Shown here in pieces: positions 9,782 to 19,314 of a stretch of DNA of 64,000 bases. Position numbers and translations under genes: made by a program. The notes beneath the pieces are model-generated. The model did no database searches, was not told the origin of the DNA, and saw nothing but the letters and a program-made list of their open reading frames with translations. How positions within the stretch are numbered: position 1 is the stretch's first letter; each line of letters starts with the position of its first letter. The DNA is from Kosakonia arachidis (GTDB lineage: Bacteria; Pseudomonadota; Gammaproteobacteria; Enterobacterales; Enterobacteriaceae). The stretch is taken from assembly GCF_900116535.1 (NCBI RefSeq), contig NZ_FPAU01000002.1, forward strand, positions 159,301 through 223,300, in the 5' to 3' direction.

Positions 9782-9866
9782 GAATGAGTGATATCACTTC
9801 AACAGGCGTAATTTAGCGCTTTGCGCAAAATTAACCCGTTTGCAAGGCGCGGATGCCTTACGTTTT

Positions 9867-9905
9867 CGCACTGCCGGAGAGCACATTTCGCACCCCGGAT
9901 GTGCA
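9867..9905. promoter_or_regulatory. Two tandem NtrC-like upstream activator sites
   Basis: Two 17-bp elements resemble the NtrC site TGCACY-N5-RGTGCA: CGCACCCCGGATGTGCA (9889-9905) and the weaker CGCACTGCCGGAGAGCA (9867-9883). Their starts are 22 bp apart, about two helical turns. They lie roughly 90-140 bp upstream of the sigma-54 promoter, the usual position for NtrC enhancers, and next to the nasR stop codon. Matches were judged by eye. Confidence 0.55.
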
Positions 9906-9906
9906 G

Positions 9907-11169
9907 CTACTCCCTAGGGAGTAGTGGAAAAACATCCGCGACCGCCAGCATCGCACCGGCTATCTCCACCAGCTTTTTGTTCTGATTCATCGCCATGCTG
10001 CGCAGGGTTTTATAGGCCTCTTCTTCACTGAGCTGGCGATGCTGCATCAGCAGGCTTTTGGCGCGCTCAATCTGTTTGCGTTCGTTGAGTGTTTCCCGCA
10101 GGGCCGCCAGCTCGGTATCCAGCGCCTGTAAGCGGCGCGACTGCTGTTGCACCAGCGTCAGAAGCGAACGCCCGAGCTGTGGACGCACGCCACCGCTCTC
10201 CAGCCAGCCATGATTGTCGATAAACACGGAATAGCGGCTCTCTTCTTCTTCCGGCTGCGGCATCAGGCTTTCAATATCGGCTTGTTGCTGATGGCTGGCT
10301 TGTTCAGCCGCCGCAATGCGCGCGCGGCAGTGCGCCATCAGCGTCTCCGCCAGCGTATCTTCTTCCTGCTTCATCGCATCAATGCGTTGAGTGGCGAGCG
10401 CAAACCAGCGTAAACCGCTGTCCGCCGCAAATCCCTCACGCCCGGTACAGGCAATGCGTCGCAGGCGCTCAAACTGGCTGTCGGTCTGCACCTGCTGCCA
10501 GCGCAGTCGGTGTTGCTCATCGGCAAAATCAGCAAAAGTGGCGAAGCAGCGCTCCTGGTGCTCAATCAGATCGAGCAACTTTAGCCGGGTTTCTTCGCTG
10601 AATTGACCGGCAGCAAACGCAGCGGCGGCAATCGCTCTCTCCTGCCCGGCAAACTCTTTCCCCTGCATAAAACTGAACATGGCGATCAGCGCACGGGAGA
10701 TATCCGGTTCAGCGGCGGTATCGGTGAGTTCAAACACCAGCGACAGCAAATGGCGAATAATGTCGTTAAAGAAGCTCATTGCTTGAGGCAGCGGCAGTTT
10801 GCGTTGGCGGATTTGTTGGCGTAGCGCGGGCAGCAGGCTGAGCGCATAGATCACGCTGGCAACATGGCTGAACAGGCGGCTGGCCTGCGGGCTGGTTGCG
10901 ATTTGACTCTCCAGCGTGTCGAGTTGTGCCAGCAGAGGTGCCTGCGCCTGGGCAACATCGCGCTCACGAAGGGAAAGCTCATCGGCAAACTGCCCTTCGC
11001 CCGCGCAAAGAAACATATTCGAGGTGCCGCGCTCGCGTTGCAACATATGCACCAGCTGGCTGATTTTGCCTACCAGCTCACCGCGTTGCAGCAGATAACG
11101 CAGGCTGTTCAGTTCACACTGGCGTGATGCCAGCAAAAAACGAATGGTGGTTGATGAGTTGGCAATCAT
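9907..11169 (-). CDS. nasR: Nitrate/nitrite-responsive antiterminator NasR (NIT-ANTAR)
   Basis: 420 residues. The N-terminal ~300 residues form a NIT (nitrate/nitrite-sensing) domain and begin with an RGELVGKISQLVHMLQRERG-type helix. The C-terminal ~65 residues are an ANTAR RNA-binding domain (IERAKSLLMQHRQLSEEEAY, then LRSMAMNQNKKLVEIA). The protein is cytoplasmic and relieves termination in the nas leader when nitrate or nitrite is bound. A GGGGAG box precedes ATG 11169. It is transcribed in the same direction as the operon but has its own start upstream of the nas promoter, as in Klebsiella oxytoca. Confidence 0.95.
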   Translation of the reverse strand: MIANSSTTIRFLLASRQCELNSLRYLLQRGELVGKISQLVHMLQRERGTSNMFLCAGEGQFADELSLRERDVAQAQAPLLAQLDTLESQIATSPQASRLFSHVASVIYALSLLPALRQQIRQRKLPLPQAMSFFNDIIRHLLSLVFELTDTAAEPDISRALIAMFSFMQGKEFAGQERAIAAAAFAAGQFSEETRLKLLDLIEHQERCFATFADFADEQHRLRWQQVQTDSQFERLRRIACTGREGFAADSGLRWFALATQRIDAMKQEEDTLAETLMAHCRARIAAAEQASHQQQADIESLMPQPEEEESRYSVFIDNHGWLESGGVRPQLGRSLLTLVQQQSRRLQALDTELAALRETLNERKQIERAKSLLMQHRQLSEEEAYKTLRSMAMNQNKKLVEIAGAMLAVADVFPLLPRE

Positions 11170-11234
11170 GCGTGTACTCCCCGGAAGTCATGCCGGAGTT
11201 AATGCAAGCAACGCGCCAGGACGAAAAGTACAGG

Positions 11235-11822
11235 TTATACGCTTGCCTGAACCATCGCGATAATCACCGCTTCCAGCTCATCTTTGGCTTGCGCTTCGGT
11301 TATTGCGCCCTGTACCGCCGCCCATGACACCCCTTCCGCTGCGCCGAGCATGGCCCACAATGCAGCATCACGTAACGGCTGCGCGCAAAATGGCGCGAAT
11401 AGCGCACGGCACTTCTCAATGAAATCGGCGGCATACTCCCGGCGTATTTTTTCCAGCTCCGGCGTGCCTGCCAGCGCGGCCAGTACGCTGGGCATTTCTC
11501 GCCCTTGCAGCAGTACGCATTCGATATAGGCAGTGGCAATCACCGTCGCCCGAGGTGCCAGTTCGGCTTTGGCAGTGCGCAGCGCATCATCCATTTTTTG
11601 GTTCTGCCGCTGATCGTATTCACGATACAGCGCGGCCAGCAGACCGGAGCGGCTGGTGAAATGGTCGTAAACCACAGGCTTGGTGACACCGGCGAGTTCA
11701 GCAAGATGGCTCAGTGTCAGCGCTTCCGTGCCTTCATCGCGAATGATTTGCCAGGCTACTGCCACCAGTTGCGTAAAACGCGCTTCCCGCGTGAGGCGCT
11801 GTCGTGTACCTGTTACGGTCAT
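11235..11822 (-). CDS. TetR-family repressor
   Basis: 195 residues. An N-terminal helix-turn-helix is visible (LSHLAELAGVTKPVVYDHF, residues ~35-58), followed by a variable all-helical ligand domain. It is divergent from the quinone-reductase-like gene at 11936, and the gap holds an elaborate palindromic operator and a TTGACA-type promoter, so it most likely represses that gene and itself. The inducer is unknown; regulators of this type next to NAD(P)H:quinone reductases often answer to electrophiles or quinones. Confidence 0.88.
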   Translation of the reverse strand: MTVTGTRQRLTREARFTQLVAVAWQIIRDEGTEALTLSHLAELAGVTKPVVYDHFTSRSGLLAALYREYDQRQNQKMDDALRTAKAELAPRATVIATAYIECVLLQGREMPSVLAALAGTPELEKIRREYAADFIEKCRALFAPFCAQPLRDAALWAMLGAAEGVSWAAVQGAITEAQAKDELEAVIIAMVQASV

Positions 11823-11834
11823 CCTCTTTCTCCG

Positions 11835-11863
11835 TTGACAAAGTTATATACCAAAGGTAACTT
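11835..11863 (+). promoter_or_regulatory. Candidate sigma-70 promoter of the quinone reductase gene
   Basis: TTGACA (11835-11840), a 17-base spacer, then TAACTT (11858-11863). The -10 element lies inside the first operator unit, so repressor binding would block RNA polymerase. Confidence 0.5.
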
Positions 11864-11888
11864 ACCAATGGTAGGTTACCTTTGGTAT
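11848..11888. promoter_or_regulatory. Nested palindromic operator for the divergent TetR regulator
   Basis: The outer arms ATACCAAAGGTAAC and GTTACCTTTGGTAT are perfect inverted repeats 13 bases apart. The same region can be read as three TACC-NNN-GGTA units at 11849, 11863 and 11877, spaced exactly 14 bp. This suggests co-operative binding of more than one repressor dimer. Confidence 0.75.
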
Positions 11889-11935
11889 GTAAGATTACGT
11901 CCGTTCATCGCGGATGGCAACCGAGGAGGTTTCGC

Positions 11936-12622
11936 ATGCACGCTTTGATCGTGGTATCACACCCGCATGAAAGTTCATTAACGCACGCTCTGGCGCAGGC
12001 CGTCGCTGAAGGTATTCGTCAGCAGGGGCAACACAGCGCGGAAATCGCCGACCTGGCGCGAGAAGGATTTGACCCGCGTTTTTCGGCAGCGGATGTCGCC
12101 GCTTTCAATCAAACCGCGCCGCTGCCCGCTGATGTGCTCGCCGAACAGACACGTATCGACAGAGCCGATGCACTGGTGCTGGTGTTTCCTATTTACTGGT
12201 GGACGATGCCGGGGCTGCTAAAGGGCTGGATCGATCGCGTTTTTAGCAACGGCTGGGCCTATGCGGATGGCGGCGAAGGTAAAGTGATTAAAAAGCTCGG
12301 CCATTTGCCGATCCACCTCGTGGCGCTGGGTGGTGCCGATCGTAGAACCTTCGAAAAGCATGGTTATGCGCAATCCTGGAACACGCAAATCGCGCACGGT
12401 ATTTTTGATTACTGCGGCGCGCCGGTGCTGACCAATGCCGCGCTGATGCTGCCGGATCTTGGCAGCGCGGAAGCGGCGTTGCAACAGGCAAAGGATATTG
12501 GCCGCAACGTTTTTAGCCGCCGCTCTCCGGCGGCTAAATATTTATTTAGGAGAGTTAACAGATCGCTGCGGAATAAGCGCGACAGAATAAGTATTTCACC
12601 CGCTATACCGCGAAACACTTAA
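11936..12622 (+). CDS. NAD(P)H:quinone oxidoreductase (flavodoxin fold) with abnormal C-terminal extension
   Basis: Cytosolic two-electron reductase of the NQO1/MdaB-like family. The family pattern is clear: LIVVSHPHESSLTHA at the N-terminus, then VFPIYWWTMPGLLKGWIDRV and HLVALGGADRRT. A GAGGAGG box precedes ATG 11936. Family members are about 193 residues, but this frame runs to 228. The homology ends at residue ~193 (IGRNVF), where five T occur at 12510-12514; one more T would give an immediate TAG. The basic ~35-residue tail is therefore probably a frameshift product, from either a real mutation or an assembly error. Expression is likely controlled by the divergent TetR. Confidence 0.85.
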   Translation: MHALIVVSHPHESSLTHALAQAVAEGIRQQGQHSAEIADLAREGFDPRFSAADVAAFNQTAPLPADVLAEQTRIDRADALVLVFPIYWWTMPGLLKGWIDRVFSNGWAYADGGEGKVIKKLGHLPIHLVALGGADRRTFEKHGYAQSWNTQIAHGIFDYCGAPVLTNAALMLPDLGSAEAALQQAKDIGRNVFSRRSPAAKYLFRRVNRSLRNKRDRISISPAIPRNT

Positions 12623-12625
12623 GGC

Positions 12626-12652
12626 AAAAAAAACCGAACATGACTGTTCGGT
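12626..12652 (-). terminator. Intrinsic terminator, minus-strand polarity
   Basis: ACCGAACA-gtca-TGTTCGGT followed by eight T on the minus strand. The T-run side points away from the porin and towards the quinone reductase gene, yet no minus-strand gene lies upstream. It may act on the plus-strand reductase transcript as a plain stem-loop, or be left from a lost gene. The rest of 12653-12977 is A+T-rich and holds the porin promoter region, with no clear consensus. Confidence 0.55.
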
Positions 12653-12977
12653 AAGATATTTCAAGCGCGTTAGTACTACCGGATCTCATTATTGTCCGCA
12701 CGTTTTACTCTCAGTCAGCAACAAAACACTTAACAATCTGTGCTTTTTTTATCGGCGCATATCATTTTTAGCAAAACGAGCTTTTTTGCTTTAAAACGAG
12801 AAAAATTACCGCCAGACATGTATTCAACAAAATATAAAGAGATAGAAACCAGGCGTTACTTTTATATACATTTAAATAAATTAAGCGCACAAATCTCTAA
12901 TTTTTGAAACCGAACTGTCATATTCGCAAATTATTATGCCCGCGCTAATAGTGAGTAGCATTCCCGAGGAAAAATAA

Positions 12978-14123
12978 ATGAATATTAAATTAAAAATGCT
13001 GACAGCCTCGATCGGTGCAGCAGTGGCAATGATGTCTTTCGCAGCGCAGGCAGAAATTACTCTGCTGAAACAGGATCCCCAGGCCGGCGACCCGCTGAGC
13101 CGTCTGAACTTTACCGTCGGTGGCTCGATCCGCCCTGAGTTCGATGACGCCATGGGCAACAGTGACAAAGGCTCGTACAAACGTAACGGTTATGACGGCG
13201 GTACCCGTTTTCGTTTCTCCTCCGATTACTATCTGTTTGATGATATTAGCTGGATTAACTATTACGAACTCGGCGTGAACATTCCGGCGCTTTTTGACTG
13301 GGATAATCACTATGCTACAGGTGCGCGGAATACGACCCGCCGCATGCTCTACACCGGGCTGAAAAGCAAAACCTGGGGGACGCTCACCTACGGTCAGCAG
13401 AACAGCATTTATTACGATGTCGTGGGTGTGAAAACCGATGTCTGGGATTACGACATGAAGGCCCAGGCTCCTGGCAATGGTATTAACGGTGACTACGACG
13501 GCTCTTATCGCTCACGTAATATGCTCAAATATAAGAAGACCGTTGGTGACGCGGATATTTATGCCTCTTACCTGTTCGATGATTCAGACTATCTGCCAGG
13601 CAACGGCACACGTTACAAACGTAAAGGCGGCGGTTCACTGGGTGTCGATTATCACCTGACTGACACCCTGACATGGGGTACGGCGTGGAACTACACCCGT
13701 GCGGAAATGAGTCTGCCGTCAACGGACGACAGCAAAACGTACGATCAGAATATCCTCGGTACCGCGCTGAGCTGGACGCCGGATAACTGGACCTTATCGT
13801 TCGGCGGCGGCTGGTATCAGAACTTCCTGCTGACCAAAAAATCCGACGTGCAAAACTACTTCGCGGGCGATGCCTGGGGGGTTGAATACTTTGCCGGTTA
13901 TAAAATCCCGGTTGGCCAGTACGCGCTTAAATATGTTCAGCCGTACGTAATGGGCGACCGTCTGCAATATACCACTGGCCGCAACTATCAACGTATTGAT
14001 AACGGCGTCGGTGTGACTTTCCAACTGGATTATGGTTTCCGTGTCGATTACGAACACGTGTTTACCTCCAGCACCGACAACCTGAGCGATATGAATATCG
14101 TGCGTCTGCGCTACGACTTCTGA
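12978..14123 (+). CDS. Outer-membrane general porin-like protein
   Basis: 381 residues. A signal peptide ends at AAQA-EI (~residue 25). The body is rich in alternating aromatic/polar beta-strands and the protein ends in RLRYDF, with the C-terminal Phe typical of outer-membrane barrels. Gly/Tyr-rich strands ([26 protein letters not shown]) recall trimeric porins, but the sequence is not one of the classic OmpC/OmpF proteins. A weak GAGGA box precedes ATG 12978 and a strong terminator follows, so it is monocistronic. The substrate cannot be told from the sequence. Confidence 0.85.
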   Translation: MNIKLKMLTASIGAAVAMMSFAAQAEITLLKQDPQAGDPLSRLNFTVGGSIRPEFDDAMGNSDKGSYKRNGYDGGTRFRFSSDYYLFDDISWINYYELGVNIPALFDWDNHYATGARNTTRRMLYTGLKSKTWGTLTYGQQNSIYYDVVGVKTDVWDYDMKAQAPGNGINGDYDGSYRSRNMLKYKKTVGDADIYASYLFDDSDYLPGNGTRYKRKGGGSLGVDYHLTDTLTWGTAWNYTRAEMSLPSTDDSKTYDQNILGTALSWTPDNWTLSFGGGWYQNFLLTKKSDVQNYFAGDAWGVEYFAGYKIPVGQYALKYVQPYVMGDRLQYTTGRNYQRIDNGVGVTFQLDYGFRVDYEHVFTSSTDNLSDMNIVRLRYDF

Positions 14124-14137
14124 TCCTCGCGGATCCT

Positions 14138-14164
14138 CCCCCGCGCGTACGTGCGGGGGTTTTC
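14138..14164 (+). terminator. Intrinsic terminator after the porin gene
   Basis: A CCCCCGC...GCGGGGG stem followed by TTTT, 15 bases after the porin stop. Confidence 0.85.
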
Positions 14165-14311
14165 CCCATCTACATTTTTCCGCGTACAGGTGTACTCGCC
14201 TCGCGCATTCTGAATGTCGGCATCAGTAAACAGTTCTTTGAACAGCACAATCTGGCGCTGCTGCTCTTCTGCTTTGTCGCTTCGCAGTCCTATCGCACCA
14301 GCAACGCCTTT

Positions 14312-14599
14312 ATGGTGTATGCCGAAACGGTTATCGCCTCACTGAATTTCCGCGAAAACGGTCTGGATGCATTTATCGAAGCCGTCGCATTCTACGTGAT
14401 TAACCGGCTGCGCCACTACCGTGAAGAATCGGTTATTGATGACGTTCCGCAATGGCTGAAAATGACCGTCGAAACAATGCATGATAAAACGCAGTTTGGC
14501 GAATATGCGCTGGAAATGCCCCACTATTCGGTGACAGTTATTGCCCGGGAGGCTAGCTACAGCAGCCCAAGCTTAATTATTAAAACCTTTAAGAAATAA
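14312..14599 (+). CDS. Unrecognised ORF, possibly a 5'-truncated gene remnant
   Basis: 95 codons from ATG 14312, with no ribosome site. The same frame stays open upstream to about 14170 and reads protein-like ([20 protein letters not shown]) but has no start codon. The predicted product is soluble, with an acidic C-terminal half. It may be the 3' part of a gene whose 5' end was lost after the porin terminator. No family is recognised. Downstream, 14600-14978 holds only an imperfect GTGACGG/CCGTCAC stem near 14654-14690. Confidence 0.35.
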   Translation: MVYAETVIASLNFRENGLDAFIEAVAFYVINRLRHYREESVIDDVPQWLKMTVETMHDKTQFGEYALEMPHYSVTVIAREASYSSPSLIIKTFKK

Positions 14600-14978
14600 C
14601 TTCATTTACGCCCAATAACTATTGCAAGCAATTAACGGAAATCAATCAGTAACGGTGACGGGCACTTTTCATTGCCACCGTCACAGATGCCGCCTGTGAA
14701 GTGATCAACGCCCCCTATATCGTAAGCAGACCGGCACTATGTGAACATTCCACATCACGAATACGCCATTACCGAACGCGGCTACCGGCCCGGCAACTTC
14801 CGCGATTGGACATAACGCCCTTTGCGGCGCGCTGCGCCGCATTTTCCTGTGTCTTGATGACACTCTATTTGCCGTACCTGTGGCATGTAAACGTATCCGC
14901 CTGTAAGCAAATATCCTTCATATCTTCACTTTTGCCCGTATATTTTTTCGCCTTCGCTTTGCTATCCTCAAAAATGAG

Positions 14979-14992
14979 AATGAACGTTCATT
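14979..14992. promoter_or_regulatory. Candidate operator of the RND pump operon
   Basis: AATGAACGTTCATT is a perfect 14-bp palindrome 14 bases before the adaptor start codon, where it could overlap the transcription start. It is a plausible site for the TetR encoded at the other end of the operon (20834). The link is inference. Confidence 0.5.
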
Positions 14993-15006
14993 ACCGAGGT
15001 TTGCAA

Positions 15007-16146
15007 ATGGCATTGAAAAGAATAATGGTGGCCGTGCTGGCATGTCTGATTGTCGCCTGCGACCAAAAACCGGAAACAAATGCAGGTGCGATGGTTGCGC
15101 AGGTTGGCGTGGTCACACTGAAGGCCGAGCCAGTAACGCTATTCAGTGATCTGACAGGGCGCGTCACTGGCACCATGGTTTCTGATGTTCGCCCGCAAGT
15201 CGATGGCATCATCAAGAAACGGTTATTTAAAGAAGGAGATGATGTTGTCGCGGGCCAGGTCCTATACGAGATTGACCCGGCAACGTACCAGGCAAGCTAC
15301 GATGAAGCCGTCGCGCAGTTGCAAAATTCAGTGGCGGTTGTTAACAGCAGCAGACTGAAAGCAGAGCGTTACGCCGCGCTGGTGAAAGAGAATGGCGTAT
15401 CGCGGCAGGATGCAGACGACGCCATGGCTACCTACAAACAAAACGTGGCTTCCGTCGCCCAGTATCGTGCCGCTGTGGAGAGCGCCAAAATCAACCTCGG
15501 TTACACCAAAGTCAAAGCGCCGATTTCCGGCCGCATCAGTATTTCTTCGGTTACGCCTGGCGCACTGGTCACCGCCAGCCAGACCACGGCGCTGGCAACC
15601 ATCCGTACCCTTGATCCGATCTACGTCGATTTGACGCAATCGAGCACACAACTGCTGAAACTGAAAAAACAGCAGTTGCAGAACAGCGATCACAGGGTTC
15701 CCGTTACCCTGACGCTGGATGACGGCAGCCAGTATCAGCATCCAGGTATACTGGAACTGACCGAAGTCTCTGTTGATGAGTCCACCGGCAGCGTGACGCT
15801 GCGCGCCGTCTTCCCGAACCCGGAACACGATTTGCTGCCAGGCATGTTTGTGCGCGCCACTGTCACTAACGGTGTGCGCAGCGAAGCAATTCTTGCGCCG
15901 CAGCAAGGGATCACGCGTGATGCTAAAGGCAATGGCACTGCGCTGGTGGTGAATAAAGAGAATAAAGTGGAAAGCCGCGAGGTGACTACCGACCGGGTGA
16001 TTGGCAATAAATGGCTGATAACCCAAGGGCTACAGAGCGGCGACCGGTTAATCACCGAAGGCACCAGCAAAGTGCATGCGGGTATGATAGTGAAAGCGGT
16101 GGAAGTCGGCGCTCCCGAATCCAGTGATGGAAACGGAGGGAAGTAA
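15007..16146 (+). CDS. RND efflux periplasmic adaptor lipoprotein
   Basis: 379 residues. The lipobox LIVAC gives lipidated Cys18. The adaptor order follows: a lipoyl half (VDGIIKKRLFKEGDDVVAGQ), a hairpin (~100-170), the second lipoyl half (LGYTKVKAPISGRI), and beta-barrel and membrane-proximal domains. The start at 15007 follows GAGG with a 7-base gap; a reading from 14701 has no support. It links the inner-membrane pump (2 bases downstream) to the outer-membrane channel. AcrA/MexA type; the three-gene layout resembles Klebsiella eefABC, which I cannot confirm. Confidence 0.94.
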   Translation: MALKRIMVAVLACLIVACDQKPETNAGAMVAQVGVVTLKAEPVTLFSDLTGRVTGTMVSDVRPQVDGIIKKRLFKEGDDVVAGQVLYEIDPATYQASYDEAVAQLQNSVAVVNSSRLKAERYAALVKENGVSRQDADDAMATYKQNVASVAQYRAAVESAKINLGYTKVKAPISGRISISSVTPGALVTASQTTALATIRTLDPIYVDLTQSSTQLLKLKKQQLQNSDHRVPVTLTLDDGSQYQHPGILELTEVSVDESTGSVTLRAVFPNPEHDLLPGMFVRATVTNGVRSEAILAPQQGITRDAKGNGTALVVNKENKVESREVTTDRVIGNKWLITQGLQSGDRLITEGTSKVHAGMIVKAVEVGAPESSDGNGGK

Positions 16147-16148
16147 TC

Positions 16149-19100
16149 ATGCTGTCTCAGTTTTTCATCCGTCGCCCGATCTTTGCCTGGGTTATCTCGA
16201 TTGTCATTATGCTGCTTGGCATTATCAGCATTAATAACCTGCCGATTGCCCAGTATCCCGATGTTGCGCCGCCGCAGATCAGTATCTCGGCCACCTATAC
16301 CGGTGCGTCAGCGGAAACGCTGGAAAACAGTGTTACGCAGGTGATTGAGCAACAATTGACCGGTCTGGACGGTATGCTCTATTTCTCCTCCACCAGTACC
16401 GCGTCTACGGGCCAGGTCAAAATCACCGTCACCTTCCAGCAGGGTACCGACCCGGATATTGCGCAGGTGCAGGTGCAGAACAAAGTCCAGCAGGCGGAAA
16501 GCCGCTTACCAAATGAAGTCACCGCGCAAGGCGTTACCGTGCAAAAAGCGCAAAGCGACTTCCTACTGGTCATGGCGCTGTATGACAAGACCAACAAAAG
16601 CACCTCCTCGGATGTCTCTGACTACCTGGTCAGCAACATGCAGGATGTGTTGGCGCGTGTTAATGGCGTGGGTAACGTGCAGGTGTTTGGTTCGGAATAT
16701 GCCATGCGTATCTGGATGGATCCGAACAAGCTGGCCGCCTACTCGCTGATGCCTTCCGATGTGGAAAGTGCGCTGGAGAGCCAGAACACCCAGGTCTCAT
16801 CCGGGCAGTTAGGCGCGCAACCAGCAAGCGGCGAGCAGCAACTGGTCGCTACCGTGCGTTCGCGTTCGCGTCTGCAAACGCCGGAACAGTTCCGCAATAT
16901 TGTGTTGAAAACCCAAACCGATGGTTCTGTTGTCCGCTTAAGTGATGTCGCCCGGGTTGAAATGGGCAGCGAAGATTACAGTACCAACGTACTGGCCAAC
17001 GGCCACCCGGCCGCGGGTATTGCCATTCAACTGGCCTCCGGTGCGAACGCCTTATCCACCGCTGAACGGGTTAAAAACACCATCAATGAGTTCCGCACTT
17101 CTATGCCTGCCGGTTATGCCATTGACTACCCGCTCGACAGTACCGACTTCGTCAAGATCTCCATTGCGGAAGTGGTGAAAACCCTCGCCGAAGCGATCGC
17201 CCTTGTGATAGTGGTGATGTTCCTGTTCCTGCAAAACCTGCGCACCACCTTGATCCCGGCAATTGCCGTACCGGTGGTACTGCTAGGAACCTTCGGCGTG
17301 CTGGCGGCCTTCGGCTACTCCATCAATACCCTGACGATGTTCGGGGTAGTGCTCGCCATCGGCTTGTTGGTCGATGACGCTATCGTGGTGGTGGAAAACG
17401 TCGAGCGCGTAATGCGGGTTGAAGGGCTGCCGCCACGGCAAGCGACAGAAAAATCGATGAAGGAGATCACGGCGGCGCTGATTGGTATTGCCATGGTGCT
17501 CTCCGCCGTGTTCCTGCCAATGACCTTCTTCAGCGGTTCCACGGGGGTGATTTACCGCCAGTTCTCTATCACCATCGTCTCGTCAATGGCGCTGTCAGTG
17601 ATCATCGCGTTAACGCTCACCCCTGCCCTGTGTGCCACGCTGCTGAAACCGCACAATCATGAAAATGCCGGTAAAGGTTTCTTCGGCGGGTTCAACCGCA
17701 GCTACGAGAAATTACAGGGGCGTTACCACCAGCGCATAGCGAAAGTCCTGCATGGCCCGGGCCGTTATCTGGCGCTGTACAGTGTGCTGTTAATTGGCTG
17801 CGCGGTGATGTACGTACGTCTGCCGACAGGTTTCCTGCCGACCGAAGATCAGGGCTACATCATGGTGCAGTACATGCTGGCGCCCGGTGCGACGGAGAGT
17901 CGCACCCTCGAAGTGCGTAAACAGATCCAGAACTACTTCCAGACCAAAGAGAAAAATAACGTCAACGTCAGCATGCTGATCGATGGCTTCAGCTTTGCGG
18001 GTAGCGGGCAGAACACCGGGGTGGGCTTTATCTCGCTCAAAAGCTGGGATCTGCGTAAAGGCGCAGAGAACAGTGCCGATGCGATCGCGAGGCGGGCAAT
18101 GATGAACCTCGCTTCGATCCGTGATGCGCAGATCTTCGTGCTGACGCCGCCGTCAATAAGCGGCCTGGGCCAGTCGAACGGTTTCACCTTCGAGTTGCAG
18201 GCGCGCGGCGGCACCGACCGCGATACGTTGCTGAAACTGCGTAATCAGTTGCTGGCCGAAGCGGCGAAGGATCCGACGCTCTCCAGCGTGCGCCCGAACT
18301 CACTGCCGGACTTGCCGCAAGTGCAGGTTGACGTGGATGACGTGAAAGCGCAGTCGCTGGGTGTCTCTATCAGCGATATCAACAGTACTCTCAGTTCGGC
18401 TATTGGCGGAACGTATGTGAATGACTTCTCGGATCGTGGACGGGTGAAAAAAGTCTACATCCAGGGCGATGCGGCCTTCCGCAGTAAACCGGAGGATATC
18501 GATAGTTGGTTCGTACGCGGCACTGACAGCGATGGCAACAGCACCATGGTGCCGTTCTCGTCGTTTGCTTCTGCACACTGGATTTATGGTGCGGATGCAC
18601 TCTCTCGCTATAACGGCCTCTCTTCCTATGAGATCCAGGGGCAGGCCTCGCCCGGCAGTAGTTCCGGGGAAGCGATGAACACCATGGAAAAACTGGCCAA
18701 CGCCCTGCCTGGCGGAGCCACCACCTATGCGTGGAGCGACCTCTCCTATCAGGAACGCCTGGCCGGGAATCAGGCCATGTCGCTGTATGGTATTTCGCTG
18801 ATTGTCGTCTTCCTCTGCCTGGCAGCGCTGTATGAAAGCTGGTCAGTGCCCTTTTCCGTCATGATGGTGGTTCCACTCGGGGTGTTTGGTTCTCTGTTAG
18901 CCATCACGCTGCGTGGGCTGGAGAACGATGTCTACTTCCAGGTGGGGCTGCTGACTATCATCGGCCTGTCGGCGAAGAACGCGATTCTGATCGTGGAATT
19001 CGCGGAGGAAAACTACCGGCGAGGCGAAAATCTGATGGCGGCAGCGATTCACGCTGCCACCACACGTTTACGCCCGATCATCATGACATCGCTGGCGTTT

Positions 19101-19313
19101 ACCGCAGGTGTTCTGCCGCTGGCTATCTCAACCGGGGCTGGCGCTAACAGCCGAATCGCCATCGGGACGGGGATTATCGGGGGGACAATCGCCGCTACCT
19201 TGTTGGCCATTTTCCTTGTTCCTCTGTTCTTCGTGCTGGTCAGACGCGTATTCCCCTCCGTGCCGGAGGAGTACAAGGCAGCGCGCGAAACGACAGAAAA
19301 ATCAGGAGAATAA
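16149..19313 (+). CDS. RND multidrug efflux pump, inner-membrane permease
   Basis: 1054-residue HAE1-family proton-driven transporter of the AcrB/MexB type. The N-terminus MLSQFFIRRPIFAWVISIVI is typical. The transmembrane-4 proton relay shows the Asp pair in GLLVDDAIVVVENVER (~residues 403-418), and the second half has GLSAKNAILIVEFAEE. Twelve membrane segments and two large periplasmic loops fit the length. It is co-transcribed with the adaptor and the outer-membrane factor (1-base gap). Typical substrates are lipophilic drugs, dyes and plant phenolics; the specific range is unknown. Confidence 0.96.
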   Translation: MLSQFFIRRPIFAWVISIVIMLLGIISINNLPIAQYPDVAPPQISISATYTGASAETLENSVTQVIEQQLTGLDGMLYFSSTSTASTGQVKITVTFQQGTDPDIAQVQVQNKVQQAESRLPNEVTAQGVTVQKAQSDFLLVMALYDKTNKSTSSDVSDYLVSNMQDVLARVNGVGNVQVFGSEYAMRIWMDPNKLAAYSLMPSDVESALESQNTQVSSGQLGAQPASGEQQLVATVRSRSRLQTPEQFRNIVLKTQTDGSVVRLSDVARVEMGSEDYSTNVLANGHPAAGIAIQLASGANALSTAERVKNTINEFRTSMPAGYAIDYPLDSTDFVKISIAEVVKTLAEAIALVIVVMFLFLQNLRTTLIPAIAVPVVLLGTFGVLAAFGYSINTLTMFGVVLAIGLLVDDAIVVVENVERVMRVEGLPPRQATEKSMKEITAALIGIAMVLSAVFLPMTFFSGSTGVIYRQFSITIVSSMALSVIIALTLTPALCATLLKPHNHENAGKGFFGGFNRSYEKLQGRYHQRIAKVLHGPGRYLALYSVLLIGCAVMYVRLPTGFLPTEDQGYIMVQYMLAPGATESRTLEVRKQIQNYFQTKEKNNVNVSMLIDGFSFAGSGQNTGVGFISLKSWDLRKGAENSADAIARRAMMNLASIRDAQIFVLTPPSISGLGQSNGFTFELQARGGTDRDTLLKLRNQLLAEAAKDPTLSSVRPNSLPDLPQVQVDVDDVKAQSLGVSISDINSTLSSAIGGTYVNDFSDRGRVKKVYIQGDAAFRSKPEDIDSWFVRGTDSDGNSTMVPFSSFASAHWIYGADALSRYNGLSSYEIQGQASPGSSSGEAMNTMEKLANALPGGATTYAWSDLSYQERLAGNQAMSLYGISLIVVFLCLAALYESWSVPFSVMMVVPLGVFGSLLAITLRGLENDVYFQVGLLTIIGLSAKNAILIVEFAEENYRRGENLMAAAIHAATTRLRPIIMTSLAFTAGVLPLAISTGAGANSRIAIGTGIIGGTIAATLLAIFLVPLFFVLVRRVFPSVPEEYKAARETTEKSGE

Positions 19314-19314
19314 G

